Part shown: positions 43,427 to 51,024 of the stretch, piece by piece | How positions within the stretch are numbered: the first letter of the stretch is position 1 | Layout: the number at the start of each line of letters is the position of its first letter | Assembly: GCA_947630055.1 (NCBI GenBank) | Contig: CANRGA010000005.1 | Coordinates: forward strand, 1 to 52,388 | Direction: 5' to 3' | DNA from: an uncultured Bacilli bacterium | Lineage (GTDB): Bacteria > Bacillota_I > Bacilli_A > RF39 > UBA660 | Length of the DNA: 52,388 nucleotides | The notes under the pieces: model-generated | The model's input: only the letters and a program-made list of their open reading frames with translations | Databases searched by the model: none | Told to the model about the DNA's origin: nothing | Program-made: the position numbers and the translations under genes

Positions 43427-43801
43427 ATGAAGGACTATGCTCGGGATTTAAAATTATTAAAAGAAGAAGATATTATTTGGTATATATATTATTTTATTGT
43501 TACATTTGCAATTATTGCTAATAGTTTTGAAGAAAAATATATTTATGAAGGTAATAAAAACGACCGCTTAAGTGGTCGTAAAATAAATGTTGTTCTTTTA
43601 ATAATTGCCCTACTTATTTATTTGTATTATGTTATTATTGCCATCCAAGATGTAAATTTAAATAGAAGTAAAGATGCGAACAAGCAAAGAATTGCGATGG
43701 AAAGATTAATTACTACATTAGTATTCTTAGTGGGTGGTGCTCTATCTTTATATACGGAACTTGATGATAATGCTGGTGATGTTGATCTTGCTATCTTCTA
43801 A
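43427..43801 (+). CDS. small membrane protein of unknown function, possibly leaderless
   Basis: A 124-residue protein with about three membrane segments (IIWYIYYFIVTFAIIANSF; VVLLIIALLIYLYYVIIAI; LITTLVFLVGGALSLYT). No ribosome site precedes the ATG: the 20 bases before it are T-rich, then AATACAATAATAAT. A -10-like TACAAT ends about seven bases before ATG, which would suit a leaderless mRNA; this is speculative. The loop between helices one and two (NDRLSGRK) is encoded by a near-perfect 20-base palindrome (43560-43579). It converges on the deacetylase gene with a four-base overlap. Confidence 0.55.
   Translation: MKDYARDLKLLKEEDIIWYIYYFIVTFAIIANSFEEKYIYEGNKNDRLSGRKINVVLLIIALLIYLYYVIIAIQDVNLNRSKDANKQRIAMERLITTLVFLVGGALSLYTELDDNAGDVDLAIF
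43560..43579. repeat. near-perfect palindrome inside a small membrane-protein gene
   Basis: ACGACCGCTTAAGTGGTCGT, symmetrical except for one G/T pair that can wobble in RNA. It is the only G+C-rich spot in the gene and is flanked by A runs. Confidence 0.85.
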
Positions 43802-44958
43802 CTAACATTATAATATATTTTATTTTTTTCTAAAGGAATATTTTTTAATTTAAATAACTCTGATACACTCATTACTTGATAACCTTTACTATATAAAATA
43901 GGTAGTAATTCTTCAATAGCTTTAGCACTACTATCATAAGCATCATGAAATAAAATAATATCACCATCTTTAATATTATCAATTACATAATTAACTAAAT
44001 AATCACTACTGCGATAACGCCAGTCATTAGTATCTAGACTCCATAATATGTAAGATGCATCAAGTAAAGTTTGTTGACTTTCATTTATAGAGCCATAAGG
44101 TGGTCTTATTAAATTCAAATTCTCATTAAATATGCTTTGATAAAAATCATTCATGTTTTTAAAATCATTTATTACTTCTTCATCACTAAGTTTTTTCATA
44201 TTTTGATGGTAATATGTATGACTACCTATTTCATTACCTAAATTTTTAATATTAATAAGTAAATCTTTATTATAGACTGCTCTTTCCCCAACAATAAAAA
44301 AAGTAGCATGAAAATGATTATCTTGGAGGGATGCTAAAATACGATCAGTTTTATTTTTATTAGGACTATCATCAAAAGTAATAGCGACACTTTTCTTAGC
44401 ATTAGTATAATCATATCCTGATTCATTTTGATAATCTTTATCTAAAGAGGCAGTAAAATTTATACAATCTTTTATTTCATTATAATTTACTTTTAAATAT
44501 AGAAGTTCTTCTACCTCTGGGTTAGTTTCCACATTATTAAAATAAATTACTAACTCATTATCTCTTAAAATATAACTTCTATCTACATCTTCATTTATTA
44601 AAGTATCGGCGACAAATTTGGGATATTTTAACTTTATTAGTTCATTTATTTTATTGTTATAATCTTCTACTTTTTCTTTCTTAATTAAATCTTCTATTTT
44701 AAGTTCATTTTCCGTACCATATTCGTATATTTTACTTAAATAATTATCATGACTATCTTTATATAAATAACTAGTTATACTTTTACCTAAAGTATTTTTT
44801 TCGACTAAAACATAATTATTATCCTGCTCATAAAAACATAAATCTATATTAGGTTCTTCTTTATTTTTACTAAATATACTAATTGTCACAACATTTATAA
44901 TAACAAGCAAAAATATTATAAAAATAGCGATTTTTAAATATAAACTCTTTCTTTCCAT
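43798..44958 (-). CDS. polysaccharide deacetylase (NodB-homology, carbohydrate esterase 4)
   Basis: A 386-residue membrane-anchored enzyme. After one N-terminal membrane helix (IAIFIIFLLVIINVVTISIF) comes a 170-residue outside region, then the NodB domain. The domain has VAITFDDSPNKN (catalytic Asp and metal Asp), GSHTYYHQNM (metal His pair), LIRPPYGSI and DIILFHDAYDSS (catalytic His). It probably deacetylates peptidoglycan or another outside glycan, which commonly gives lysozyme resistance; substrate is inferred. The start codon lies in the 3' arm of an inverted repeat (44954-44980). Confidence 0.9.
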   Translation of the reverse strand: MERKSLYLKIAIFIIFLLVIINVVTISIFSKNKEEPNIDLCFYEQDNNYVLVEKNTLGKSITSYLYKDSHDNYLSKIYEYGTENELKIEDLIKKEKVEDYNNKINELIKLKYPKFVADTLINEDVDRSYILRDNELVIYFNNVETNPEVEELLYLKVNYNEIKDCINFTASLDKDYQNESGYDYTNAKKSVAITFDDSPNKNKTDRILASLQDNHFHATFFIVGERAVYNKDLLINIKNLGNEIGSHTYYHQNMKKLSDEEVINDFKNMNDFYQSIFNENLNLIRPPYGSINESQQTLLDASYILWSLDTNDWRYRSSDYLVNYVIDNIKDGDIILFHDAYDSSAKAIEELLPILYSKGYQVMSVSELFKLKNIPLEKNKIYYNVS

Positions 44959-44980
44959 ACTACATCATTTTTAGTATGGA
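44954..44980 (-). promoter_or_regulatory. inverted repeat over the deacetylase start codon
   Basis: TCCATACTA and TAGTATGGA, nine-base perfect arms around nine bases; in the minus-strand mRNA the AUG sits inside the second arm. It could fold to hide the start codon or be an operator. Confidence 0.65.
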
Positions 44981-44997
44981 TATATTTTAAAAATTCA

Positions 44998-45026
44998 TTT
45001 ACAAAATAAGTTATTTTTTTTATAAT
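44998..45026 (+). promoter_or_regulatory. promoter of the dCMP deaminase gene
   Basis: TTTACA (44998-45003), 17 bases and TATAAT (45021-45026), 18 bases before the ATG. Confidence 0.78.
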
Positions 45027-45044
45027 TTTAGTAGAGGTATAATT

Positions 45045-45530
45045 ATGAGAATTGATAAGGTAAATTATTATTTAGATATTGCAGAAGCAGTATCAGAAAG
45101 AGGAACTTGTTTAAGAAGAAATTTTGGAGCAGTTATTGTTAAAAATGATGAAATAATTTCGACAGGTTATGTTGGAGCACCAAGAGGTAGAAAAAATTGT
45201 TGTGATTTAAAATATTGTACTAGAGAAAAATTAAATATTCCAAGAGGAGAAAGATATGAATTATGTCGCAGTGTTCACGCTGAACAAAATGCCATTATTT
45301 CTGCTCCAAGAAAAGAAATGATAGATTCTACTCTATATTTAGTAGGCAAAAATTATGAAGATGGCAAATATGTGGAAAATGCAAGACCTTGTGCCCTATG
45401 TAAAAGAATGATTATTAATGCTGGTATTAAAGAAATATATGTTAGAAACACAAAAAAAGAATTCACCAAAATAGATGTTGATGAATTCATTAAACAAGAC
45501 GAATCACTAGAAGGAGTTAAAGGATATTAA
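45045..45530 (+). CDS. dCMP/cytidine deaminase family protein (ComEB-like)
   Basis: A 161-residue zinc deaminase. The catalytic HAEQNAII supplies the zinc His and the proton-shuttling Glu, and PCALCKRMIINAGI the two zinc Cys. Extra cysteines in KNCCDLKYCTREKLNIPRGE are typical of dCMP deaminases with a second zinc. It makes dUMP from dCMP for dTMP synthesis. TAGAGG precedes the ATG. Confidence 0.93.
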   Translation: MRIDKVNYYLDIAEAVSERGTCLRRNFGAVIVKNDEIISTGYVGAPRGRKNCCDLKYCTREKLNIPRGERYELCRSVHAEQNAIISAPRKEMIDSTLYLVGKNYEDGKYVENARPCALCKRMIINAGIKEIYVRNTKKEFTKIDVDEFIKQDESLEGVKGY

Positions 45531-45538
45531 CTTCTTTT

Positions 45539-45958
45539 TTATTTGTGTAAAAGCCTTCTTGTATATTTTTCTTTAACAACTGGTACGCCATTTTCCCAGC
45601 GTCCACAATGTTCTTTTTCAAAACCATTTAAAATACCATCTATATATAATATATTTTGCATATCAAGAAATCCTTTAACTTTCATATCAATCATTTCACT
45701 AGTAATTGCATCAAAGCGATCGGGATCAATAACCCCAATAATATGTAAATAAGGATGTGATGTCAAACGATTTAAAACCGCTACATTCCATTTTTTAAAA
45801 CCTTTACCATAGCCCAATTTACTGCATTCACATTTAGGAACTAATAAATGATGTAAATCAAGTTCAGCCGGAATTGATTCAAAAGAATACCCCATAAAAT
45901 CAAAGCCTAGTCTCTCTATTTTATATTTTTGAATCATTTCTCTATGAATTTTACGCAT
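45539..45958 (-). CDS. HNH-like small protein
   Basis: A 139-residue protein. LDLHHLLVPKCECS, then KKWNVAVLNRLTSHPYLHII, gives an H-H...N...H pattern like HNH nucleases. The C-terminal half (FDAITSEMIDMKVKGFLDMQ) is helical. The start is ATG at 45958; AGAGGG is about 12 bases upstream. Nuclease activity is unproven. It converges on the deaminase gene with eight bases between. Confidence 0.55.
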   Translation of the reverse strand: MRKIHREMIQKYKIERLGFDFMGYSFESIPAELDLHHLLVPKCECSKLGYGKGFKKWNVAVLNRLTSHPYLHIIGVIDPDRFDAITSEMIDMKVKGFLDMQNILYIDGILNGFEKEHCGRWENGVPVVKEKYTRRLLHK

Positions 45959-45988
45959 GACTATCACTACCCTCTGAAATTTATACAC

Positions 45989-46220
45989 TCTCTAATAAAG
46001 TTATAACATAAATTTTTTTGTTTGCAAATAAAAAAACCATTAAAATATTAATATTATTTTAAAATTTATTTTGCTCACTATTTTTAGCCAAAAAAATAGT
46101 ACTCAATCTTCGAAAGATTAAGTACTTTTACCAATTTGTTAGGTAAGTACTCAACTTGACATAGTTAAGTATTTCCTTTTTTATTCTATGCAAGTTTTCT
46201 TGACATATTCAAAATTTTGG
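45989..46220. other. intergenic region downstream of the tRNA pair
   Basis: Apart from the tRNA terminator, the region holds a second imperfect hairpin at about 46141-46175 that repeats the AGTACTCAA sequence and ends in T6 on the plus strand. No gene is visible. Confidence 0.5.
46090..46126 (-). terminator. terminator of the tRNA-Leu transcript
   Basis: On the minus strand AGTACTTAATCTT/AAGATTGAGTACT, a 13-base stem with one G-U, loop TCG, then ATTTTTTT. Confidence 0.88.
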
Positions 46221-46302
46221 TGCACCTGAAGGGACTTGAACCCCCACGGATATTTCCACTAGATCCTAAGTCTAGCGCGTCTACCAGTTCCGCCACAGGT
46301 GC
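46221..46302 (-). tRNA. tRNA-Leu (anticodon TAG)
   Basis: The acceptor GCACCTG/CAGGTGC, anticodon stem CTAGA/TCTAG with loop CTTAGGA (anticodon UAG), a long variable arm (TGGAAATATCCGT) as expected for Leu, T arm GGGGG-TTCAAGT-CCCTT. CCA is encoded at 46220-46218. Confidence 0.95.
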
Positions 46303-46312
46303 ACTTAAATGG

Positions 46313-46386
46313 TGGACCTCGTAGGACTCGAACCTACGACCGCCCGGTTATGAGCCGGATGCTCTAACCAACTGAGCTAGAGGTCC
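46313..46386 (-). tRNA. tRNA with CAT anticodon (Met or lysidine-type Ile)
   Basis: The acceptor GGACCTC/GAGGTCC, D arm GCTC/GAGC, anticodon stem TCCGG/CCGGG with loop CTCATAA, T arm CGTAG-GTTCGAGT-CCTACG. CCA is encoded at 46312-46310. The body resembles Bacilli tRNAs that are annotated as elongator Met but may be the CAU isoleucine tRNA; sequence alone does not settle it. It is first in the tRNA pair, ten bases before tRNA-Leu. Confidence 0.93.
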
Positions 46387-46397
46387 ATTGCTTTTTC

Positions 46398-46426
46398 ATT
46401 ATACTATAATTGTAGTAATCTTGCAA
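46398..46426 (-). promoter_or_regulatory. promoter of the tRNA pair
   Basis: On the minus strand TTGCAA (46426-46421), 17 bases and TATAAT (46403-46398), 11 bases before the tRNA. Confidence 0.85.
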
Positions 46427-46449
46427 GAGCAATTCTTGCAAAATGGCAT

Positions 46450-46495
46450 ATGTTGTATTTTTGCAAAACAAAATGAAATTGCAAAAATACAACAT
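46450..46495. terminator. long hairpin after the lipoprotein operon
   Basis: Seventeen-base perfect arms ATGTTGTATTTTTGCAA / TTGCAAAAATACAACAT around 12 bases. It lacks a trailing T run, but the arms hold T5 and it sits between the operon end and the tRNA promoter, so it may act as a terminator or mRNA 3' stabiliser. Confidence 0.6.
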
Positions 46496-46514
46496 AATAA
46501 ACTTATTAGAACAT

Positions 46515-47366
46515 TTAACCAATAAATTTTGAAACAGTAGTTTGATTACTTAATTCATTATCATTATTTACATTATAATTAGCATACTTTTTATCACCTT
46601 GATATAAGCATAAACAATGATTAATTGAACCACCATAACTTTCTAAATCACATTCTTTATATGTTCCACTTATTTTACTATTATCTTTAGTTAAAGTAAG
46701 TTCAAACTCGCCATTTTCTTTTAATTCTATTGTACTAATCAAATCTCTAGATGTTCCATTATCTTGCCACATTTCATATTTTCCAAATGATAATTTAAAA
46801 TCACCAACAGAAATACTTTTATTATTTTCATTTACTATTTGGTTATCATCATTATCAAATTCAATAATTGGAACATCACTACTTCCATAACTATTATCTT
46901 TTGTTTGTTCAAAGAAAATATAAACTTTGGCATCTTCAAAATCATATAAATACATTTGCATTAAATCTTTATCTTTGTAATTAATTAATTTTATCTCTAA
47001 ATTTTTTTCTATATCATCAGTATTTTTAATATTTGTATCAATGGTATCATAAAAACTAATAGTATTATTTTCATATTTATATTTACCACTTAAATTATAG
47101 TAGCAACCAATATTTAATTTAAAAGTACTATCATCATTAATTGTTAAAGAATTATCACTATCTTTTAGACAAGTCCCAAACAAAGAATTAAGATTGGTAT
47201 AATTATCATTATTAGCTCTAACATTAGTATTTAGATGCCAAATACCTAAAATGTTTTTAGAAGCATTATCATTATCCTTTTCTAATGTTTTACCACAACC
47301 TGTCATACTAAAAACAATAATTGCTAACAATAATACTGTTAATATTTTACTTTTATTATTCTTCAT
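46515..47366 (-). CDS. lipoprotein with two lipocalin-like repeats
   Basis: A 283-residue lipoprotein: signal with lipobox SMTGCG (Cys about 24). Two similar halves each read ILGIWHLN... / FKLSFGKYEMW..., followed by FKLNIGCYYNLSGKYKYENN and FELTLTKDNSKISGTYKECD, the pattern of small beta-barrel extracellular sensors. Function is unknown. Its ATG overlaps the preceding gene by 11 bases; last gene of the operon. Confidence 0.72.
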   Translation of the reverse strand: MKNNKSKILTVLLLAIIVFSMTGCGKTLEKDNDNASKNILGIWHLNTNVRANNDNYTNLNSLFGTCLKDSDNSLTINDDSTFKLNIGCYYNLSGKYKYENNTISFYDTIDTNIKNTDDIEKNLEIKLINYKDKDLMQMYLYDFEDAKVYIFFEQTKDNSYGSSDVPIIEFDNDDNQIVNENNKSISVGDFKLSFGKYEMWQDNGTSRDLISTIELKENGEFELTLTKDNSKISGTYKECDLESYGGSINHCLCLYQGDKKYANYNVNNDNELSNQTTVSKFIG

Positions 47367-47778
47367 TTAAAAGATCTTCTTTATAACTAGCAAGATAGCT
47401 TAAATATTGTTGGTAGCCACCTTCTTCATCACCATTTTTAAATTTGAAAACATTTGATAAGCAACCACCACAAGTTAATTTCTTATACCATCTAACTTCT
47501 ATATCATTTCCTGTTTTTTTATCTTTACCAGTTAATATTATCGCGCCACTACCATCAGTAGCAATATAACTATCATCTTCACTCCATTTTTGGTCTAAAA
47601 CACAATAGTCTAAATATTCACCAACTGTATGGCTTCCTAAAAGACCAATAGTGTGATTTCTTTGCTCAATCATGGCTTCCGTAAATTCAAATTTTGCATT
47701 GCTTCCACCATTATTACCACAACCCACTAAAGTTAAAGATAAAACCCCAATTAATAATATACTAAATAATTTTTTCAT
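47356..47778 (-). CDS. small lipoprotein
   Basis: A 140-residue lipoprotein: signal MKKLFSILLIGVLSLTLVG with lipobox LVGCG. The mature part has a helical start (MIEQRNHTIGLLGSHTVGEY) and KKLTCGGCLSNVF with two nearby cysteines. I do not recognise the family. Fifth gene of the operon. Confidence 0.72.
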   Translation of the reverse strand: MKKLFSILLIGVLSLTLVGCGNNGGSNAKFEFTEAMIEQRNHTIGLLGSHTVGEYLDYCVLDQKWSEDDSYIATDGSGAIILTGKDKKTGNDIEVRWYKKLTCGGCLSNVFKFKNGDEEGGYQQYLSYLASYKEDLLNEE

Positions 47779-47794
47779 AAATTAAAATTCCTTC

Positions 47795-48769
47795 CTATAA
47801 ACTAAAATCCCCTATTATAGTGCCATCTTTTTTAGTAATGACTACTTCTTTACCTTCTTTAAAAAGATAAACATCATCATAAATATAATAATTAGAATAT
47901 TTAGGTTCCACTATTACTTTTTTATTTTCAAGATCATACAATCCGATTAAAAGATATCCTTCACTACTATTCTTCATAATAAATATAATTTTTGGATTAT
48001 CTAAATCAAATTCATAATTATCATATTCTCCAAGTTTAAAAACATAATTTCCGTTTGTATCAATAACGCCTTGACCTTCATCCTTTGTTCTAACTTTTGC
48101 ATATCCTAATTTGTTAAAATCATATACATAATCATACATCTTATCCCCAAAGACTTGTTCATGCGTTTCTTTATCAACAAAGAAATATTTTTCTTCATTA
48201 CCTATCCATTTATAAGATGCTTCAACATTGAAATTGTCTTCTTCTTCAGGTTTTTCTACTTCATTACCATTTTTATCTATATAAATTGTTTCACCATATT
48301 CAGGCATTACCCGAGCAACACCATTATCAAAGCCACCACATTGATAAAAAGTTTTATCAAAAATATTTTTTCCTGTCTTATCAATATAAATACAACTATG
48401 TAAACTACCCGTTAAAACTGCTGCAATACCATCAACAAAATTACTAGAATAGTAAGATTCATAAGTTCTTTTTTCTGGTGGTAATTCAAATTGTGGTTCA
48501 ATAACATACTCGCCTTTATTATTGATATAACCCATTTTATTGTCCTTAACAACTGCTGCTAGGCCTTCATAAAAACCATAAGCTGTATCATATTGTGATT
48601 CTATTACTATTTTTCCTTTAGCATTAACATAGCCCCAAGTTGCGCCAGTTTGAACAGGATATAAAGCGCCATTATTAGTAGATCCACCTTGGGAATCTTT
48701 GCTTCCACATCCGGTTAAACTTATAATTAGAACTCCAATTAATAATATATTAAATATATTCTTTTTCAT
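47795..48769 (-). CDS. lipoprotein with WG repeats
   Basis: A 324-residue lipoprotein (lipobox SLTGCG). WG-type beta repeats follow: TWGYVNAKGKIVIESQYD, MGYINNKGEYVIEPQFE and later IYIDKNG and GVIDTNGNYVFKL. Such repeats form beta-propeller-like surface domains; partners are unknown. Fourth gene of the operon. Confidence 0.85.
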   Translation of the reverse strand: MKKNIFNILLIGVLIISLTGCGSKDSQGGSTNNGALYPVQTGATWGYVNAKGKIVIESQYDTAYGFYEGLAAVVKDNKMGYINNKGEYVIEPQFELPPEKRTYESYYSSNFVDGIAAVLTGSLHSCIYIDKTGKNIFDKTFYQCGGFDNGVARVMPEYGETIYIDKNGNEVEKPEEEDNFNVEASYKWIGNEEKYFFVDKETHEQVFGDKMYDYVYDFNKLGYAKVRTKDEGQGVIDTNGNYVFKLGEYDNYEFDLDNPKIIFIMKNSSEGYLLIGLYDLENKKVIVEPKYSNYYIYDDVYLFKEGKEVVITKKDGTIIGDFSL

Positions 48770-48788
48770 ATTTACCTACTCTCTTATT

Positions 48789-49121
48789 TTAATAAAAGAA
48801 CGTCCATAAATTTTTAGCATTACATTTAGGGCATATTTTTTCTCTATTATCTGGATTATTTCTAATTGCTGCTACTACACCAATGTAAATTAAACCAGGA
48901 ACAATTCCCATTACTAAAAAGATAGCACCTAAAACATAATCCATTGGTCTTAGTAATGGTCCAAGCACCCAGTCTCCTTCATAACCACAACATGTACATT
49001 TTGGTTTATCATGCTTTTTTTCTTTCTTCTCATCCTTTTCATCTTCTTTTACTTTTGCACCACAATTAGGACAAAATTTCACCTCTTCGTCTAATTTACT
49101 TCCGCATTCTTTGCAATACAT
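48789..49121 (-). CDS. zinc-ribbon membrane protein
   Basis: A 110-residue protein with three CxxC-type zinc sites: MYCKECGSKLDEEVKFCPNC, CTCCGYEG and KICPKCNAKN. Between the second and third is a membrane hairpin (YVLGAIFLVMGIVPGLIYIG). The start is ATG at 49121, with AAGGAG ten bases upstream; a GTG three codons earlier is too near that site. Third in the operon, the only member without a lipobox. Confidence 0.75.
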   Translation of the reverse strand: MYCKECGSKLDEEVKFCPNCGAKVKEDEKDEKKEKKHDKPKCTCCGYEGDWVLGPLLRPMDYVLGAIFLVMGIVPGLIYIGVVAAIRNNPDNREKICPKCNAKNLWTFFY

Positions 49122-49153
49122 TTTTATCACTCTCCTTCTATTTTTATATATTG

Positions 49154-49672
49154 CTAATTTTCTTTTAATTCATAGATGTTTTTATATTCTTCTACGCCAA
49201 TTGCACCTTTCATTGATTCAAAATTAATTTTATTGTTTTCGATATAGCCAACATATTCTTCATCTATTGCATCATTATAAGGATCACCCAAACTAGTCAC
49301 ACCAGTACTTTTAGTATAATGAATAGTTATTTTATTACCTTCTACTTTATAAGTACCTGTTTTATGAGCTTCCCAATATTCATTATAATAAGATGCATTA
49401 TTATTTTCTAAAGTTATAGTTAAATTATATCCTTCAGCTTCTGTTCCTTTAGTACCTGGATCTATTTCTATATATGTGCCTTCTGTAAATGTAACATCAT
49501 TTTCATTAACATTTTCTTCCTTTGGTATATCATTTGCATTAGTATCAACACTTGTATTATTAGTTTTTTCATTAGATAAGTTATTATTACCACAGCCAGT
49601 TAAAGCTATCATTACTATACCTATAAGGAATATATTACATAATTTTTTTAATCTATTTATTTTAATATCCAT
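49154..49672 (-). CDS. lipoprotein, lipocalin-like
   Basis: A 172-residue lipoprotein with lipobox ALTGCG (Cys about 27). The mature part has NLTITLENNNASYYNEYWEA and GTYKVEGNKITIHYTKS, a small beta-barrel pattern like the 46515-47366 protein. Its ATG overlaps the stop of the upstream gene by 16 bases. Confidence 0.75.
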   Translation of the reverse strand: MDIKINRLKKLCNIFLIGIVMIALTGCGNNNLSNEKTNNTSVDTNANDIPKEENVNENDVTFTEGTYIEIDPGTKGTEAEGYNLTITLENNNASYYNEYWEAHKTGTYKVEGNKITIHYTKSTGVTSLGDPYNDAIDEEYVGYIENNKINFESMKGAIGVEEYKNIYELKEN

Positions 49673-50688
49673 GGGCTTGATTCACTTCCTTCTCCACTAG
49701 ATAATTCTATATTTGCTTTTAAGGTAACAATTGGTTTAATATTGCCATCAACTGAATATTCAAAACTTTCTCCTTTTGTATAAGCACCATCACTACCTTT
49801 TAAATAAAGTTTATAAATATTTTCACTTATATATTTATAAGTATTTAATTTACTATCATAACTAAATCTAGGTAAATCATAATCTATATAATCAGAATTC
49901 CAATTTAAATCATGAGCAATTAATGTTTCAACATCACCATAAAGCCATACAGCCCAACTATTATTAATTAAGCTTTTATAATTTTCATCAGTAATACATT
50001 CATTTAAACCATTATTCATTATATAACTTCTATTAAAAGTTACTTCTTGATTATCTAATTTAATTGTATCGCCATAAGTATGACCAGTCATAGAACTATA
50101 ATAAGTTTTACTAATACTATTTAAAACATCTTCCTTTGAACCACTTGTATCTATGTTTTCATCTCTCGTATATAAAGATGACTCAGCATCATATGTTTTT
50201 AAAAAATATTTTACGGTAGCATCTATATCTAACATATTTTCTAAATCTTTTTTACTAATGATTCTACTTGATGTAGCATAATTACTATTAGCATATATTT
50301 GGGCTATATTATTTAATTCACTTTTATAATTATCAACACCAATTTGGCCTTTAAAACGTAGACCAGAATCAATTATAGATTTAGCATAACCATCTAAAAT
50401 CAAATCAATTGTCCCATCATTATTAATACTCATTACTCGCCATTTTTCTTCACCAGTTACTTCAAATGTTTGGTCTTTATCATAACCAGTTTTATCTTTA
50501 GTAGCTGTATATGATTTTCCTTTTTCAGCTTGATAGTTAACATAATCACCAACTTTAGCTTTCGATACTAAACTATTTTTAACAGGCTTATTATTAGTAG
50601 TTCCATCCTTAGCAGTTTCACTACCACAGCCAGTTAAATTAATAAGTAAAACCCCAATTAATAATAAACTTAATATTTTCTTTTTCAT
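49657..50688 (-). CDS. lipoprotein with DUF6273-like domain
   Basis: A 343-residue lipoprotein, first in the operon. Signal MKKKILSLLLIGVLLINLTG with lipobox NLTGCG. KAKVGDYVNYQAEKGKSYTA, EKWRVMSINNDGTIDLILDG and PIVTLKANIELSSGEGSESS resemble a domain common in uncultured Firmicutes surface proteins and pseudopilin-like genes; I use DUF6273 as a guess. The start is ATG at 50688; an open frame of 42 further codons runs upstream but lacks a ribosome site. The IS110 element lies 79 bases upstream and may have replaced the native promoter. Confidence 0.75.
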   Translation of the reverse strand: MKKKILSLLLIGVLLINLTGCGSETAKDGTTNNKPVKNSLVSKAKVGDYVNYQAEKGKSYTATKDKTGYDKDQTFEVTGEEKWRVMSINNDGTIDLILDGYAKSIIDSGLRFKGQIGVDNYKSELNNIAQIYANSNYATSSRIISKKDLENMLDIDATVKYFLKTYDAESSLYTRDENIDTSGSKEDVLNSISKTYYSSMTGHTYGDTIKLDNQEVTFNRSYIMNNGLNECITDENYKSLINNSWAVWLYGDVETLIAHDLNWNSDYIDYDLPRFSYDSKLNTYKYISENIYKLYLKGSDGAYTKGESFEYSVDGNIKPIVTLKANIELSSGEGSESSPWILK

Positions 50689-50766
50689 TATTCTAAACAT
50701 TCCTTTCCGCTTCACTACGTTTTGCTTAAGCCACAAACCGCAATGAAAATAATTATCTAAATTTAT

Positions 50767-50798
50767 TGTTCTTTGATATAATAGTAAACTGTTATCAG
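50767..50798 (+). repeat. left inverted repeat of the IS110 element
   Basis: The three extra bases relative to the right copy create TATAAT, so the left end may carry a -10 box that drives the leader and transposase. Confidence 0.85.
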
Positions 50799-51024
50799 GT
50801 ATACTACAGAGCACGGGGAGGTGAGTGGTGTTAGGATTTGTTTCTTAAACCCGTATTATTATATGTGTCGATTATCTCTGGAGTACAAATGAGTGTGCCT
50901 TATAGATTTTGAATCTATTGTTTTTGAGCACGGAACCTTATCTTTGGTAAACAATTTCCCAGTTTCAAAATAGAGATTTTCAGTCAATGCCTGTTTAACA
51001 AAATATTTTAGAAAGGAGATATTT
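50799..51024 (+). ncRNA. candidate bridge RNA region of the IS110 element
   Basis: A 226-base leader without a reading frame. Elements: GAGCACGG occurs twice (about 50811 and 50928), ACGGG at 50814 pairs with CCCGT about 30 bases on, and a perfect hairpin ATAGATT-TTG-AATCTAT lies at 50902-50918. IS110 recombinases are known to use a structured RNA from a long untranslated end whose loops pair with target and donor DNA; position and length fit. The RNA ends and guide loops are not determined here. Confidence 0.55.
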
